Below, piece by piece: positions 1 to 7,985 of a stretch of DNA of 64,000 nt. The DNA is from Ohtaekwangia sp036503775 (GTDB lineage Bacteria; Bacteroidota; Bacteroidia; Cytophagales; Cyclobacteriaceae), in contig DASXWH010000016.1 of NCBI GenBank assembly GCA_036503775.1, forward strand, positions 1 through 64,000, given 5' to 3'. The notes under the pieces were generated by a model. That model was given only the letters and a program-made list of their open reading frames with translations. It searched no databases and was not told the origin of the DNA. Numbering within the stretch: position 1 is the stretch's first letter; each line of letters starts with the position of its first letter. The position numbers were made by a program, and so were the translations under genes.

Positions 1-1105
1 TGACAGGAATTTCAACGTCTACATAATAAATGATTTCGTCATAGTATTCTTCTTTTTCGAGCGCGTATAATCCCAATGATGTTCCTACGTAAACCTTTTT
101 TTCAAAAGTGTGAACACACAAAAGATTTCCGCTTATTCCTGGGTAATGACTGAATGACCTGAACGGAAGGTAAGGTGCTATGCGGGTGAATCCATATTCA
201 TGAGCCGTCCAGATATTCTGGCCCTTATCCGTCATTAGTGCATAAACTTCATTGTCAGGAAGACCCGTGTTATAATTGATTATCTCCTGAGTTCGACCTG
301 TGGCGGTCTGCACAAATATTAATCCACCACGAAGGGTACCAAGTACAAACAAGTCGCGGTTAATCCAGCTACCGGTTACCACTACACTGGCATCAATATA
401 GGTTTGATCCTCGAGTACAATTTCACGAAGCTTTAGATCTTCTCCACACAAGTATACTTTGTTATTAGAAAGACCTATTAAATAATAATTATTAAGAACA
501 CATGAAAAAACCACCTCTTCATCCGCAGGAATGGCCAGAAGGTTTCGAACCAGTTTTGAATCGTTCTCAACTTTAAACACACCATCGCGTTCTGTATTTA
601 CATATACAGATTCAAACAGTTCAAAGACACCCGTGAACAACCCGGTTTGATCAGTTGCCTTTATTTCAGTTGATGCTCCCTTGTTATAAACCAACAGCGA
701 TTGCTCCGTTAAAAAATAAGGGCGGTTCTTAACGATAAGACTTTCGAAAACATCTCTGACTCCAGGTGGAGAAAGGTGATTCATCATGCGGGTACCGTCC
801 TGGCTTTTACTTATCGATCCAAAACCTGATACACCTGCCCAGTAAAGCTGTTGGTTGGTGGCTGATCGCTGTAGTGAATAAATGGCCCCTTGTGACGGGA
901 TCAGTTCCCAATTGCGACCATCAAATTGTAGCACACCATTTCGGGTTGCAAAATAAAATATACCTTGCTCGTCCTGAACGATGTCAAAACACACATTACT
1001 TAACCGTTCCTGACGGGGTGAATAATGCGACAAAAAATAGTTGCCTGTTTGACCACTGAGTTGAAAAAAGCAAAGCAACAAAGACGTTAAAAAAGTGTAC
1101 CGCAT
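1..1105 (-). CDS. Secreted two-component-type beta-propeller sensor protein (3' end outside window)
   Basis: Reading the reverse strand from an ATG at 1105 gives an open frame of 368 codons that runs off the window edge. The first 20 residues form a signal peptide (hydrophobic core around FLTSLLLCFF, then SGQ). Two-component-regulator propeller repeats follow: one at about residues 37-66 (core DEQGIFYFATRNGVLQFDG) and another near 285-312 (core LPDNEVYALMTDKGQNIW). These fit the periplasmic part of large Bacteroidetes hybrid sensors or of triple-tyrosine (Y_Y_Y) regulators. The output domain (kinase or LuxR-type HTH) would lie beyond base 1 and cannot be seen. Family assignment rests on repeat pattern only. 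Confidence 0.8.
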   Translation of the reverse strand, partial: MRYTFLTSLLLCFFQLSGQTGNYFLSHYSPRQERLSNVCFDIVQDEQGIFYFATRNGVLQFDGRNWELIPSQGAIYSLQRSATNQQLYWAGVSGFGSISKSQDGTRMMNHLSPPGVRDVFESLIVKNRPYFLTEQSLLVYNKGASTEIKATDQTGLFTGVFELFESVYVNTERDGVFKVENDSKLVRNLLAIPADEEVVFSCVLNNYYLIGLSNNKVYLCGEDLKLREIVLEDQTYIDASVVVTGSWINRDLFVLGTLRGGLIFVQTATGRTQEIINYNTGLPDNEVYALMTDKGQNIWTAHEYGFTRIAPYLPFRSFSHYPGISGNLLCVHTFEKKVYVGTSLGLYALEKEEYYDEIIYYVDVEIPV

Positions 1106-1187
1106 GGGATAGAGCTGGTCATTCAAAGTTAAGGAATGGCAATAGGTTTACCTAATAAGGTACTAATAATCAAGTTTATAGCTGTTT

Positions 1188-3281
1188 TCAGCTAACCCTG
1201 CTCCAATTAACAATTGACTTTTTGGATGACTCTATTTGAATCCGAACCGATCGGTTTTCGGCTTTTTCAAGTTCCGGGTCTTCATTTAATAACCTTATGG
1301 CCATTTCCCGGGCCTGGTGTAATATTGGTCCATCCTTAGTAAGGTCAGCAATTAGTAAATCGAGCACTCCGCTTTGCTGTGTTCCCATTAAATCACCAGG
1401 ACCGCGTAATTTCAGGTCTGTCTCAGCTATTTCAAACCCGTTATTTGTTCTTACCATGGTTTCAATACGGGTTTTTGAATCCGCGCCAAGTTTATAGTCC
1501 GTCATCAAAATACAATACGATTGCTCAGCCCCACGTCCGACCCGGCCACGTAGTTGATGTAACTGCGAGAGACCAAACCGTTCGGCATTTTCAATTACCA
1601 TTACTGAAGCATTTGGTATGTCTACACCCACTTCAATCACGGTGGTAGCCACCATAATTTTGGTTTCACCTCGTTTGAAGCGATCCATCTCAAAATCTTT
1701 AGCGTCAGGTTTCATTTTGCCATGGACAATACTAATCGCAATATCCGGAAAGGCACGACAAACACTTTCATAACCATCCATTAAATGCTTGAGGTCTAAT
1801 TTTGCAGATTCATCAATTAAAGGATAGACCATATAAACCTGTCGTCCGCTGTTAATTTGATCTCTTAAAAATTGATTCACCTGCAGGCGATGTGCATCAA
1901 ATTTATGGATCGTTTTTATTGGTTTTCTGCCGGCAGGAAGTTCATCAATTATTGAAACATCCAGATCACCATAGAGTGTCATTGCCAATGTTCGTGGAAT
2001 GGGAGTAGCTGTCATGACCAGAACGTGCGGATAAACATTCTGATTTTTTTTCCACAATGTTGATCGTTGAGCAACACCAAACCGATGCTGCTCATCAACA
2101 ATGGCTAAACCAAGATTGTTAAACTTTACTTCGTCTTCCAACAGTGCGTGTGTCCCAATAATGAGCTTTAATGTGCCTGATTGCAGGCCCTGATGAATAC
2201 TGTTTCTTTGCGATTTTTTTGTTGAGCCGGTAAGGAGAGCAATCGGGATTTCCATTTTTTCTGAAAGACTGCTCAGGTTATTAAAATGTTGCTGCGCTAA
2301 TATTTCCGTAGGTGCCATGATTACACATTGTGCACTATTACCAATAACCAGCAGTGCACAGATAAAAGCAACGATAGTTTTTCCGCTCCCAACATCACCT
2401 TGAAGTAACCGATTCATTTGCTTGCCCGATTTGAGATCGGCATAAATTTCCTTTATTACTTTCTTTTGTGCTGATGTCAGAGAGAAGGGCAAGTGATTGT
2501 TATAAAAAGCCGTTAACAATCTTGTATCATGAAATGATTGACCTTTAAATTTCTCTCCCCGAACCAGCTTAAGTTTTAGCAGACGCAATTGGATATAAAA
2601 CAGTTCTTCAAATTTCAATCTTTGTTGTGCGTTAGAAAGTTGGTGAAGGTCTTTCGGAAAATGTATAGCAGAAAGCGCCTCAGCTTTAGATATAAGTTTT
2701 AACTCGGATAAAACTCTTACCGGAAGGGTTTCCCGGATTTTATCTTTTGTAATTGAAATTACTTCCCGGATTAATTTCGATAACGCTTTACTATCAAGAT
2801 GACGCTCTTTTAATTTTTCAGTAAGATGATAGACAGGATAGAAAGCCCCTTCCGGGGCATTGCGACTGGTAAGTGGTTCTACTTCGGGATGTGCGATGCT
2901 GATTTTAGATCCAAACCGATTTGGTTTTCCAAATACTACATATTGAACTCCTGGCTTTAGACTTTCTTTTATCCAATTAATTCCTTTGAACCACACCAGT
3001 TCAATTTCTCCAGTATCATCCTTATAGTATGCAACCAATCTCTTCTTCGGGCCAACACCAATAAGTTCAAATTTCCGGATAGAGCCTTTTAACTGAACAT
3101 ATGGCATTTCCTCGTTTAATTCTCTTATCGCATGAAATTTTGTTCGGTCTTCGTGCCGAAAGGGATAATATTGAATCAGATCGGCAAAAGTAAAAATATT
3201 AAGCTCTTTGTTAAGCAAGGCAGACCGCTGTGGTCCTACTCCTTTTAGAAATTCAACTTGTGTATCAAAAAGCTGAGCCAT
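1188..3281 (-). CDS. recG: ATP-dependent DNA helicase RecG
   Basis: This 697-residue protein is full length for RecG, the helicase that remodels stalled forks and branched DNA. The N-terminal wedge/OB region (about residues 1-160) opens with the typical LKGVGPQR motif. The superfamily 2 motor shows Walker A GDVGSGKT (about 295-302), the DEQH box (396-399) followed by RFGVAQR, MTATPIPRT (about 423-431) and the motif VI segment QLRGRVGRG (about 576-584). The C-terminal DLKLRGPGDLMGTQQSG block is also characteristic. It stands alone on the minus strand, with 82 bases between its stop and the start of the next minus-strand gene. Confidence 0.97.
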   Translation of the reverse strand: MAQLFDTQVEFLKGVGPQRSALLNKELNIFTFADLIQYYPFRHEDRTKFHAIRELNEEMPYVQLKGSIRKFELIGVGPKKRLVAYYKDDTGEIELVWFKGINWIKESLKPGVQYVVFGKPNRFGSKISIAHPEVEPLTSRNAPEGAFYPVYHLTEKLKERHLDSKALSKLIREVISITKDKIRETLPVRVLSELKLISKAEALSAIHFPKDLHQLSNAQQRLKFEELFYIQLRLLKLKLVRGEKFKGQSFHDTRLLTAFYNNHLPFSLTSAQKKVIKEIYADLKSGKQMNRLLQGDVGSGKTIVAFICALLVIGNSAQCVIMAPTEILAQQHFNNLSSLSEKMEIPIALLTGSTKKSQRNSIHQGLQSGTLKLIIGTHALLEDEVKFNNLGLAIVDEQHRFGVAQRSTLWKKNQNVYPHVLVMTATPIPRTLAMTLYGDLDVSIIDELPAGRKPIKTIHKFDAHRLQVNQFLRDQINSGRQVYMVYPLIDESAKLDLKHLMDGYESVCRAFPDIAISIVHGKMKPDAKDFEMDRFKRGETKIMVATTVIEVGVDIPNASVMVIENAERFGLSQLHQLRGRVGRGAEQSYCILMTDYKLGADSKTRIETMVRTNNGFEIAETDLKLRGPGDLMGTQQSGVLDLLIADLTKDGPILHQAREMAIRLLNEDPELEKAENRSVRIQIESSKKSIVNWSRVS

Positions 3282-3409
3282 GTTTCCGAAAACAAGCTCA
3301 AAATACTAAACGTATTGATGTCAGGTGAAATATCTTTATCTTGCGCGCGATATTCGAAATGTTGAGGTTACTAAAGTGGTGAAGTCGTTATCAAAGATGT
3401 GTTTACACT

Positions 3410-3667
3410 ATGAAGGTACAGGCTAAGAATTTCAAGGGGATAGAATACATACAGGTAAATCAATTACCGAAGGATCAGTACGAGAAATTTCAACTCACTA
3501 TTAATAAATCATTATTTATTAAAATCCTGATTGATGGAAAGGTAATCTCTGGCTGCGTTCAGTATAAGGATTACAGTCTTTGGTATGAAGGTGTTTACAT
3601 GAATGGTAAACCCGTAGGAGTTGAAGAGACCGTTGTGAAGTCTTCCGTGAGTCTGAACAAGGCCTAA
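3410..3667 (+). CDS. Hypothetical protein, 85 residues
   Basis: I do not recognise this protein. It is 85 residues, has no signal peptide or membrane segment, and alternates charged and hydrophobic residues as expected of a small beta-rich soluble domain. It is divergent from recG and its TAA stop overlaps the TAG stop of the convergent VOC gene (shared CTAA at 3664-3667). A TATCTTG element at 3337-3343, about 67 bases upstream, may be a weak -7 box. Codon use looks like that of its neighbours, so it is probably real, but only conservation in relatives could show this. Confidence 0.6.
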   Translation: MKVQAKNFKGIEYIQVNQLPKDQYEKFQLTINKSLFIKILIDGKVISGCVQYKDYSLWYEGVYMNGKPVGVEETVVKSSVSLNKA

Positions 3668-4056
3668 TCCCATACTCCGGCATCTGGTAAAATTTCTAAA
3701 ACATTACCCAGGGGGTCTTCAAAATAAAAAGATTCCTTACCGCCTTGCCAGATTACTTCGTCAATTATAGAAATTCCCAATTTTCTGATTTTCATCTTTA
3801 CATCCAGGTAATCTTTATCTGGTACTTCAAAAGCGAAGTGCAATTTACCTTTCCCATAATGTGGTGGTGGGCTTGATTTCGTGCTGGAGTCATCAGGATT
3901 AAAACACAACAAAACAGAACTTCCAACCCGGAAAAAAATATGCTTGTCTGCCACATGGCTTAAAACAGGAAAACCCAGAACCTGATTGTAAAAGTCCCTG
4001 GCGATTTCCAGATCCCTTGTATAGATACATGTCTCTTTTATTTTCAGAACGTTCAT
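3664..4056 (-). CDS. VOC family (glyoxalase/dioxygenase fold) protein
   Basis: About 130 residues from the ATG at 4056, the usual size of a single-domain vicinal oxygen chelate protein. The N-terminus pairs TRDLEIARDFYNQVLGF with a C-terminal FEDPLGNVLEI, the two sequence ends that carry metal ligands and form the paired beta-alpha-beta-beta-beta units. Substrate cannot be told from sequence. A longer frame from 4095 exists, but the ATG at 4056 forms an ATGA overlap with the stop of the upstream flavoenzyme gene and gives a normal VOC N-terminus, so I chose it. The overlap implies translational coupling and a shared operon. Confidence 0.85.
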   Translation of the reverse strand: MNVLKIKETCIYTRDLEIARDFYNQVLGFPVLSHVADKHIFFRVGSSVLLCFNPDDSSTKSSPPPHYGKGKLHFAFEVPDKDYLDVKMKIRKLGISIIDEVIWQGGKESFYFEDPLGNVLEILPDAGVWD

Positions 4057-5000
4057 AAGCAAAGAGATTTTTTTAACTCTAGGTATTCGCTCCACATTTC
4101 CTGAACAATATCTGCCGCTGACTGAATTTTAATTATACCGGCTGATACCTGTCCGATTTCCAGTTCTCCTTCTTCTAAATCTCCCTCAAATATTCCACGC
4201 TTAGCTCTTCGTTTACCCAAAAGAGCCAGAAGTTCTTCTTTGCTTGCTCCACGATTTTCTGCTTCCGACACTTGTTGATAAAATTGATTTTTAATCAACC
4301 TCACCGGGGTAAGTTGCTTCAAAGTCAGAATTGTATGGCCTTCTTCTGATTCAAGTATTTTTTTCTTAAATTTTTCATGCGCGGAAGATTCAATACTTGC
4401 TGCAAAGCGACTACCGATCTGAACACCCTCAGCTCCAAGAGCCTGAGCAGCTAAAATTGTTGCTCCACTAGCAATGCCGCCTGCTGCAATAATTGGTATT
4501 TGAACAACATTTTTTACCAAGGGAACAAGAACCATAGTTGTCGTTTCCTCTCGTCCATTGTGACCACCTGCTTCAAAACCTTCTGCAACAACAGCGTCAA
4601 CACCCGCGTCTTCAGCTTTTCTCGCAAACTTCGAACTGGATACAACGTGTACTACGGTAATACCCTGACTCTTAAGTGTGTTTGTCCAAACAGCAGGATT
4701 GCCTGCCGATGTAAAAACCACATTCACTCTTTCCTGTAAAACAATATCTATAACTTTATCTATCTCCGGATATAGCAACGGAATGTTTACTCCAAAAGGT
4801 TTTGTAGTGGCTATTTTGCATTTCCTGATATTTTCCTCCAGAATCTCCGGCCGCATAGATCCCGCCCCAATCAAACCTAAACCTCCGGCATTACTTACAG
4901 CTGACGCTAAACGCCAACCACTGCACCAAACCATGCCGGCCTGAATTATTGGAATTTCTATCTTGAATAGTGATTTGATTCTGTTTGTGTCACGGTTCAT
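4053..5000 (-). CDS. Nitronate monooxygenase / FabK-like FMN protein
   Basis: A 315-residue TIM-barrel flavoprotein of the nitronate monooxygenase (2-nitropropane dioxygenase) family, which also includes the FabK enoyl-ACP reductases. Visible marks are the N-terminal PIIQAGMVW and AGGLGLIG, the GFEAGGHNGR loop with the family's active-site His, and the phosphate-binding segments AAGGIASG and GAEGVQIGSRF. Family members oxidise alkyl nitronates using FMN; a fatty-acid role as FabK cannot be excluded. It is the first gene of a two-gene operon with the VOC protein and is divergent from the thioredoxin-fold gene across a 292-base intergenic region. Confidence 0.88.
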   Translation of the reverse strand: MNRDTNRIKSLFKIEIPIIQAGMVWCSGWRLASAVSNAGGLGLIGAGSMRPEILEENIRKCKIATTKPFGVNIPLLYPEIDKVIDIVLQERVNVVFTSAGNPAVWTNTLKSQGITVVHVVSSSKFARKAEDAGVDAVVAEGFEAGGHNGREETTTMVLVPLVKNVVQIPIIAAGGIASGATILAAQALGAEGVQIGSRFAASIESSAHEKFKKKILESEEGHTILTLKQLTPVRLIKNQFYQQVSEAENRGASKEELLALLGKRRAKRGIFEGDLEEGELEIGQVSAGIIKIQSAADIVQEMWSEYLELKKSLCL

Positions 5001-5292
5001 TCTGTAATAAAAGCATTTAATTTCGTGTGATCATTATCGCTTGTTTTACTTGGTTTTTTGGAGTTTGGAAGCAATAAAAGCCCAATAACTCAAAAGTTGT
5101 CCACAAATAAGTGATTCATATTTTTTCAGTTAATACTCTGTAAATGTGGTCATTAAGTCTTAATATTATCCTAATGTGGATAAGTGGCACAATTTGTGGA
5201 AATCTTTATTGGAGTTTTTTATAAGTAATCTAACTACCTGAATTTTAAGGTTTTTGTTGAACACATATAAAGATTTAAATGCAAACACAAAG
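5001..5292. other. Divergent intergenic region with DnaA-box-like 9-mers
   Basis: AT-rich 292-base spacer between divergent genes. It has one perfect DnaA box on the minus strand (TGTGGATAA, 5175-5183), one single-mismatch box on the plus strand (TTGTCCACA, 5097-5105) and a weaker TGTGGAAAT (5195-5203). It presumably also holds promoters for both flanking genes, but I see no convincing TAnnTTTG element. Confidence 0.45.
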
Positions 5293-5793
5293 ATGATGAT
5301 CAGGCTTCTTTTCAAGCGACTCAACTCAATCACAAGAGTCTTCCTTTTTATTGGATTACTGTCGATACCAGCCCTGGCCCAGAACATACCTATTGTCAAG
5401 TTCGACAGACTCGAAAAAATCATTCACTCCAGATCTGACAGTATTGTAGTCATCAATTTTTGGGCAACCTGGTGTGGGCCCTGTGTAAAAGAGTTGCCAC
5501 TGTTTGAACAATTACACACAGAAAACCCGGAAATTAAAATGGTGTTGGTCAACCTCGATTTCGCTGATAAAGTGGATAAAGTAAAGGAGTTTGTTAACCG
5601 AAAGAAATTGACGTCATCGGTAATACTGCTGGATGAAATTGATTACAACTCCTGGATTGATAAGGTGGATACAGCCTGGGGTGGAGCCATTCCTGCTACA
5701 CTTATTATTAATCAGAATACCGGTCAAAGAAAATTTGTTGACCACGAACTTCATTCAGGTGAACTTCAAAAGCTGATTGATTTGGTAAAATAA
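5293..5793 (+). CDS. Secreted thioredoxin-like (TlpA/ResA-type) oxidoreductase
   Basis: From the ATG at 5293 the product is 166 residues: a short basic start, a hydrophobic stretch (VFLFIGLLSIPALAQ) forming a signal peptide, then a thioredoxin fold with the redox motif WCGPC at about residues 60-64, preceded by VVINFWAT. The family acts in the periplasm on disulfides, for example in cytochrome c maturation. The frame is open upstream to a TTG at 5254, but that start would put a polar extension ahead of the signal peptide. The next gene, 28 bases downstream, encodes a second secreted thioredoxin-fold protein, so the two may work as a pair. Confidence 0.88.
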   Translation: MMIRLLFKRLNSITRVFLFIGLLSIPALAQNIPIVKFDRLEKIIHSRSDSIVVINFWATWCGPCVKELPLFEQLHTENPEIKMVLVNLDFADKVDKVKEFVNRKKLTSSVILLDEIDYNSWIDKVDTAWGGAIPATLIINQNTGQRKFVDHELHSGELQKLIDLVK

Positions 5794-5820
5794 TTTGTAA
5801 CCCCAAAAACTTCTCCGATT

Positions 5821-6432
5821 ATGAGTAAACTAAAGTCTATTTCCCTCGCAATCCTGGTCGTGGTAATATGTTTTGCCGGGTCCGGATCTTCCTATGAAGT
5901 TGGTGATGCCGTGTCTGAATTCAAATTAAAAAATGTTGATGGTAAGATGGTAGCATTGTCAGACTATCTATCAGGAAAAGGTGTCATTGTAATTTTTGAT
6001 TGCAATACATGTCCGTATTCAAAAGTATACAACGATAGAATTATTGCTCTCAATCAAAAGTACAGCGAATCAGGTTTTCCGGTTGTTGCAATTAATGCCA
6101 ATGACCCTAATATCTCCCCTGGTGATTCATTCGATGAGATGGTTTCCTATGCCAAGGAAAAAAACTACAAATTCCCTTATCTGATTGATCAGACACAGGA
6201 AGTAGCACGTGCATTTGGTGCATCAAATACACCCCATGTTTACGTGCTCAAAAAAGATGGCAAGTCCTTCAAGGTGGCTTACAAAGGAGCGATTGATAAC
6301 AACACGCGAGATGCTTCTGCCGCAGATAAAAAATATGTGGAAGACGCTGTGGAATCATTGATTGCAGGAAAAGAAATTGTCACAACAAAAACCAAAGCAA
6401 TCGGGTGTACAATTAAGTGGAAGAATATGTAA
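5821..6432 (+). CDS. Secreted thioredoxin-fold peroxiredoxin-like protein (AhpC/TSA type)
   Basis: A 203-residue protein with an N-terminal signal peptide (about residues 1-22) and an AhpC/TSA-like thioredoxin fold: the GDAVSEFKLKNVDG opening, strand GVIVIFDCNTCPYS with cysteines 61 and 64, and a cis-Pro loop SNTPHVYVL. Single-domain proteins of this kind are common exported thioredoxin-family proteins in Bacteroidetes, often annotated as redoxins. The CxxC at the resolving position suggests disulfide exchange rather than classic peroxidase action, but that is inference. It follows the TlpA-like gene in the same direction and ends one base before the stop of the convergent comF-like gene. Confidence 0.85.
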   Translation: MSKLKSISLAILVVVICFAGSGSSYEVGDAVSEFKLKNVDGKMVALSDYLSGKGVIVIFDCNTCPYSKVYNDRIIALNQKYSESGFPVVAINANDPNISPGDSFDEMVSYAKEKNYKFPYLIDQTQEVARAFGASNTPHVYVLKKDGKSFKVAYKGAIDNNTRDASAADKKYVEDAVESLIAGKEIVTTKTKAIGCTIKWKNM

Positions 6433-6433
6433 G

Positions 6434-7135
6434 CTACTTCACTTCTGCAAGACATAATATGCTGATGTCGAGGCAATCCGATTTGAGTATTGCCTCGACA
6501 CAAGCTTCAAGAGTCGAACCCGTAGTGACGACATCATCCACAAGCAAAACTCTTTTGTTTTTCAGTTGATTCTGCGGAGTTAAGGAAAAAATCTCTTTTA
6601 CGTTTATCCAACGGCTGAGTTTTGATTTTTTGGTTTGGGTATCTGTCATTATTTCGCGCTTTAGCGCATTATCATAAACTGGAATAAGTAATTTTTCAGA
6701 TAAACCCTGTGCGATCTTTGTACTTTGGTTGTAGCCTCTTTTTCGTTGTCGCGCAGGATGTAGGGGAACGGGCACTATGCAATCAAACTCCGAACTATAT
6801 CCACTGCAGAGAAGCTTTTCTCCATAAAGTTTACCCAGCATAATTCCTACCTCTGGAAAATTCTTGTACTTAAGAGCGTGAAGCAAATGCTGAACCTTGC
6901 CCTGCTTGGAGAAGTTAAATAGTGCCATTCCATATTTAATGGACATTCGGGTATCCAACCTGGTCTTAAGTGAATTTTCCTTTTCTAAATGGTAATTGGT
7001 TTGGGGCATTTCCAGTTTGCAAAAAGAACAAACCAAATCTTCCCCTTTCATGAGAGAACCATAACAGGCTAAGCAATATTTTGGAAAGAACAGAGAAACA
7101 AAATCATTGAAAATTTCAGCAACTCGAGAATTCAT
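6434..7135 (-). CDS. ComF family protein (phosphoribosyltransferase fold)
   Basis: A 233-residue ComF/GntX-type protein from the ATG at 7135; the upstream GTG at 7156 adds only seven residues. An N-terminal four-cysteine zinc finger (YCLACYG then CSFC) is followed by a type I phosphoribosyltransferase domain whose PRPP loop reads VLLVDDVVTTGSTLEACV near the C-terminus; the conserved HPARQRKRGYNQS is also present. In transformable bacteria ComF helps import single-stranded DNA; in others the role is unclear. No other competence gene is nearby, although recG (3 kb away) and radA (56 kb away) also act on DNA. Confidence 0.92.
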   Translation of the reverse strand: MNSRVAEIFNDFVSLFFPKYCLACYGSLMKGEDLVCSFCKLEMPQTNYHLEKENSLKTRLDTRMSIKYGMALFNFSKQGKVQHLLHALKYKNFPEVGIMLGKLYGEKLLCSGYSSEFDCIVPVPLHPARQRKRGYNQSTKIAQGLSEKLLIPVYDNALKREIMTDTQTKKSKLSRWINVKEIFSLTPQNQLKNKRVLLVDDVVTTGSTLEACVEAILKSDCLDISILCLAEVK

Positions 7136-7194
7136 ACCTTTGGATACTATTAGCACACAATTGCATCCTCAATTTATAAAATCAAGGAAGAAAT

Positions 7195-7536
7195 ATGGGA
7201 CTTGTTCAGGATTTTAATGCGTATCGCAGCAAGATGAATGAAAAAATTGCTGAGGCCGACAACTTAATCATCAAACGGATTTTCAACTTAGACACAAATG
7301 CATACACTGAAGGGCATCTTGGCTTAAAATCAAAAGAGCTGATTGGATTGACCTGCTCGTTAGTTCTTCGGTGTGATGATTGTGTAAAATATCATCTGGG
7401 AAAATGCAAAGAGGTTGGATTCACGTCTGAAGAAATCCACGAAGCAATGGGTATAGCAACCTTAATTGGGGGTACAATTGTTGTTCCCCACCTGCGTAGG
7501 GCATTCGAATATTGGGAGGAGCTTCAACATGTTTAA
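7195..7536 (+). CDS. Carboxymuconolactone decarboxylase / AhpD-like protein
   Basis: A 113-residue all-helical protein of the CMD/AhpD family. The core motif CDDCVKYHL matches the redox-active CxxCxxxH of AhpD-like alkylhydroperoxidases, and the following helix EIHEAMGIATLIGGTI is typical. Such proteins reduce peroxides or act as carboxymuconolactone decarboxylases; the CxxC argues for redox chemistry here. It starts a plus-strand run and overlaps the next gene by eight bases, so the two should be co-transcribed and translationally coupled. Confidence 0.88.
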   Translation: MGLVQDFNAYRSKMNEKIAEADNLIIKRIFNLDTNAYTEGHLGLKSKELIGLTCSLVLRCDDCVKYHLGKCKEVGFTSEEIHEAMGIATLIGGTIVVPHLRRAFEYWEELQHV

Positions 7537-7900
7537 ACGTGATCTTGAACTAGACAGAGCATGGGCTTCTTTACTCGCTTTTCTGGAAACCACTATTCAC
7601 AAAAGACCGAAAGATTTAAATGGTGTACTTTTCCTGATCGGTGTTCAGGAATTGGGAAAAGGCAAGAAAGTATTCAGCAAGGAGGAAAAGCAGGACCTAA
7701 TGCACATCGGCATCTGCAAGGTGCTGAGTTATTCCGGTTACTACGAACTTGAAGGTTTAGACCAAGAGGGTTGGCCTCATTGGAAACTGGTTAAAAAACT
7801 CCCCCATTTTGATCTGCTGGAACAGGAGAAGTTGCTTAAGATGCACGTAATTGAATATTTTGAAAAGGAATTCAATTGGACGATGAGCTCTGACAATTAA
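7529..7900 (+). CDS. Conserved hypothetical protein, 123 residues
   Basis: I do not recognise a domain. The start is placed at the ATG at 7529 (MFKRDLELD), inside the end of the AhpD-like gene, because the longer open frame from 7466 reads through conserved coding sequence of that gene. The product is soluble, helical, with FLIGVQELGKGKK and SKEEKQDLMHIGICKVL segments and a Trp-rich middle (EGWPHWK). Tight coupling to the AhpD-like gene suggests a related job. Confidence 0.75.
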   Translation: MFKRDLELDRAWASLLAFLETTIHKRPKDLNGVLFLIGVQELGKGKKVFSKEEKQDLMHIGICKVLSYSGYYELEGLDQEGWPHWKLVKKLPHFDLLEQEKLLKMHVIEYFEKEFNWTMSSDN

Positions 7901-7985
7901 TAATTTTTCTGTTCTTGGATAACGAGTATCTTGGCTAACCAACTTTATAGTATTGGTTGCGTTTTTTACTTAAAATAGTTGACGC

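Noticed and set aside
766..1059. Plus-strand frame of 97 codons
   Set aside because: It is antisense to the propeller-sensor gene, whose frame is continuous with signal peptide and repeats on the minus strand.
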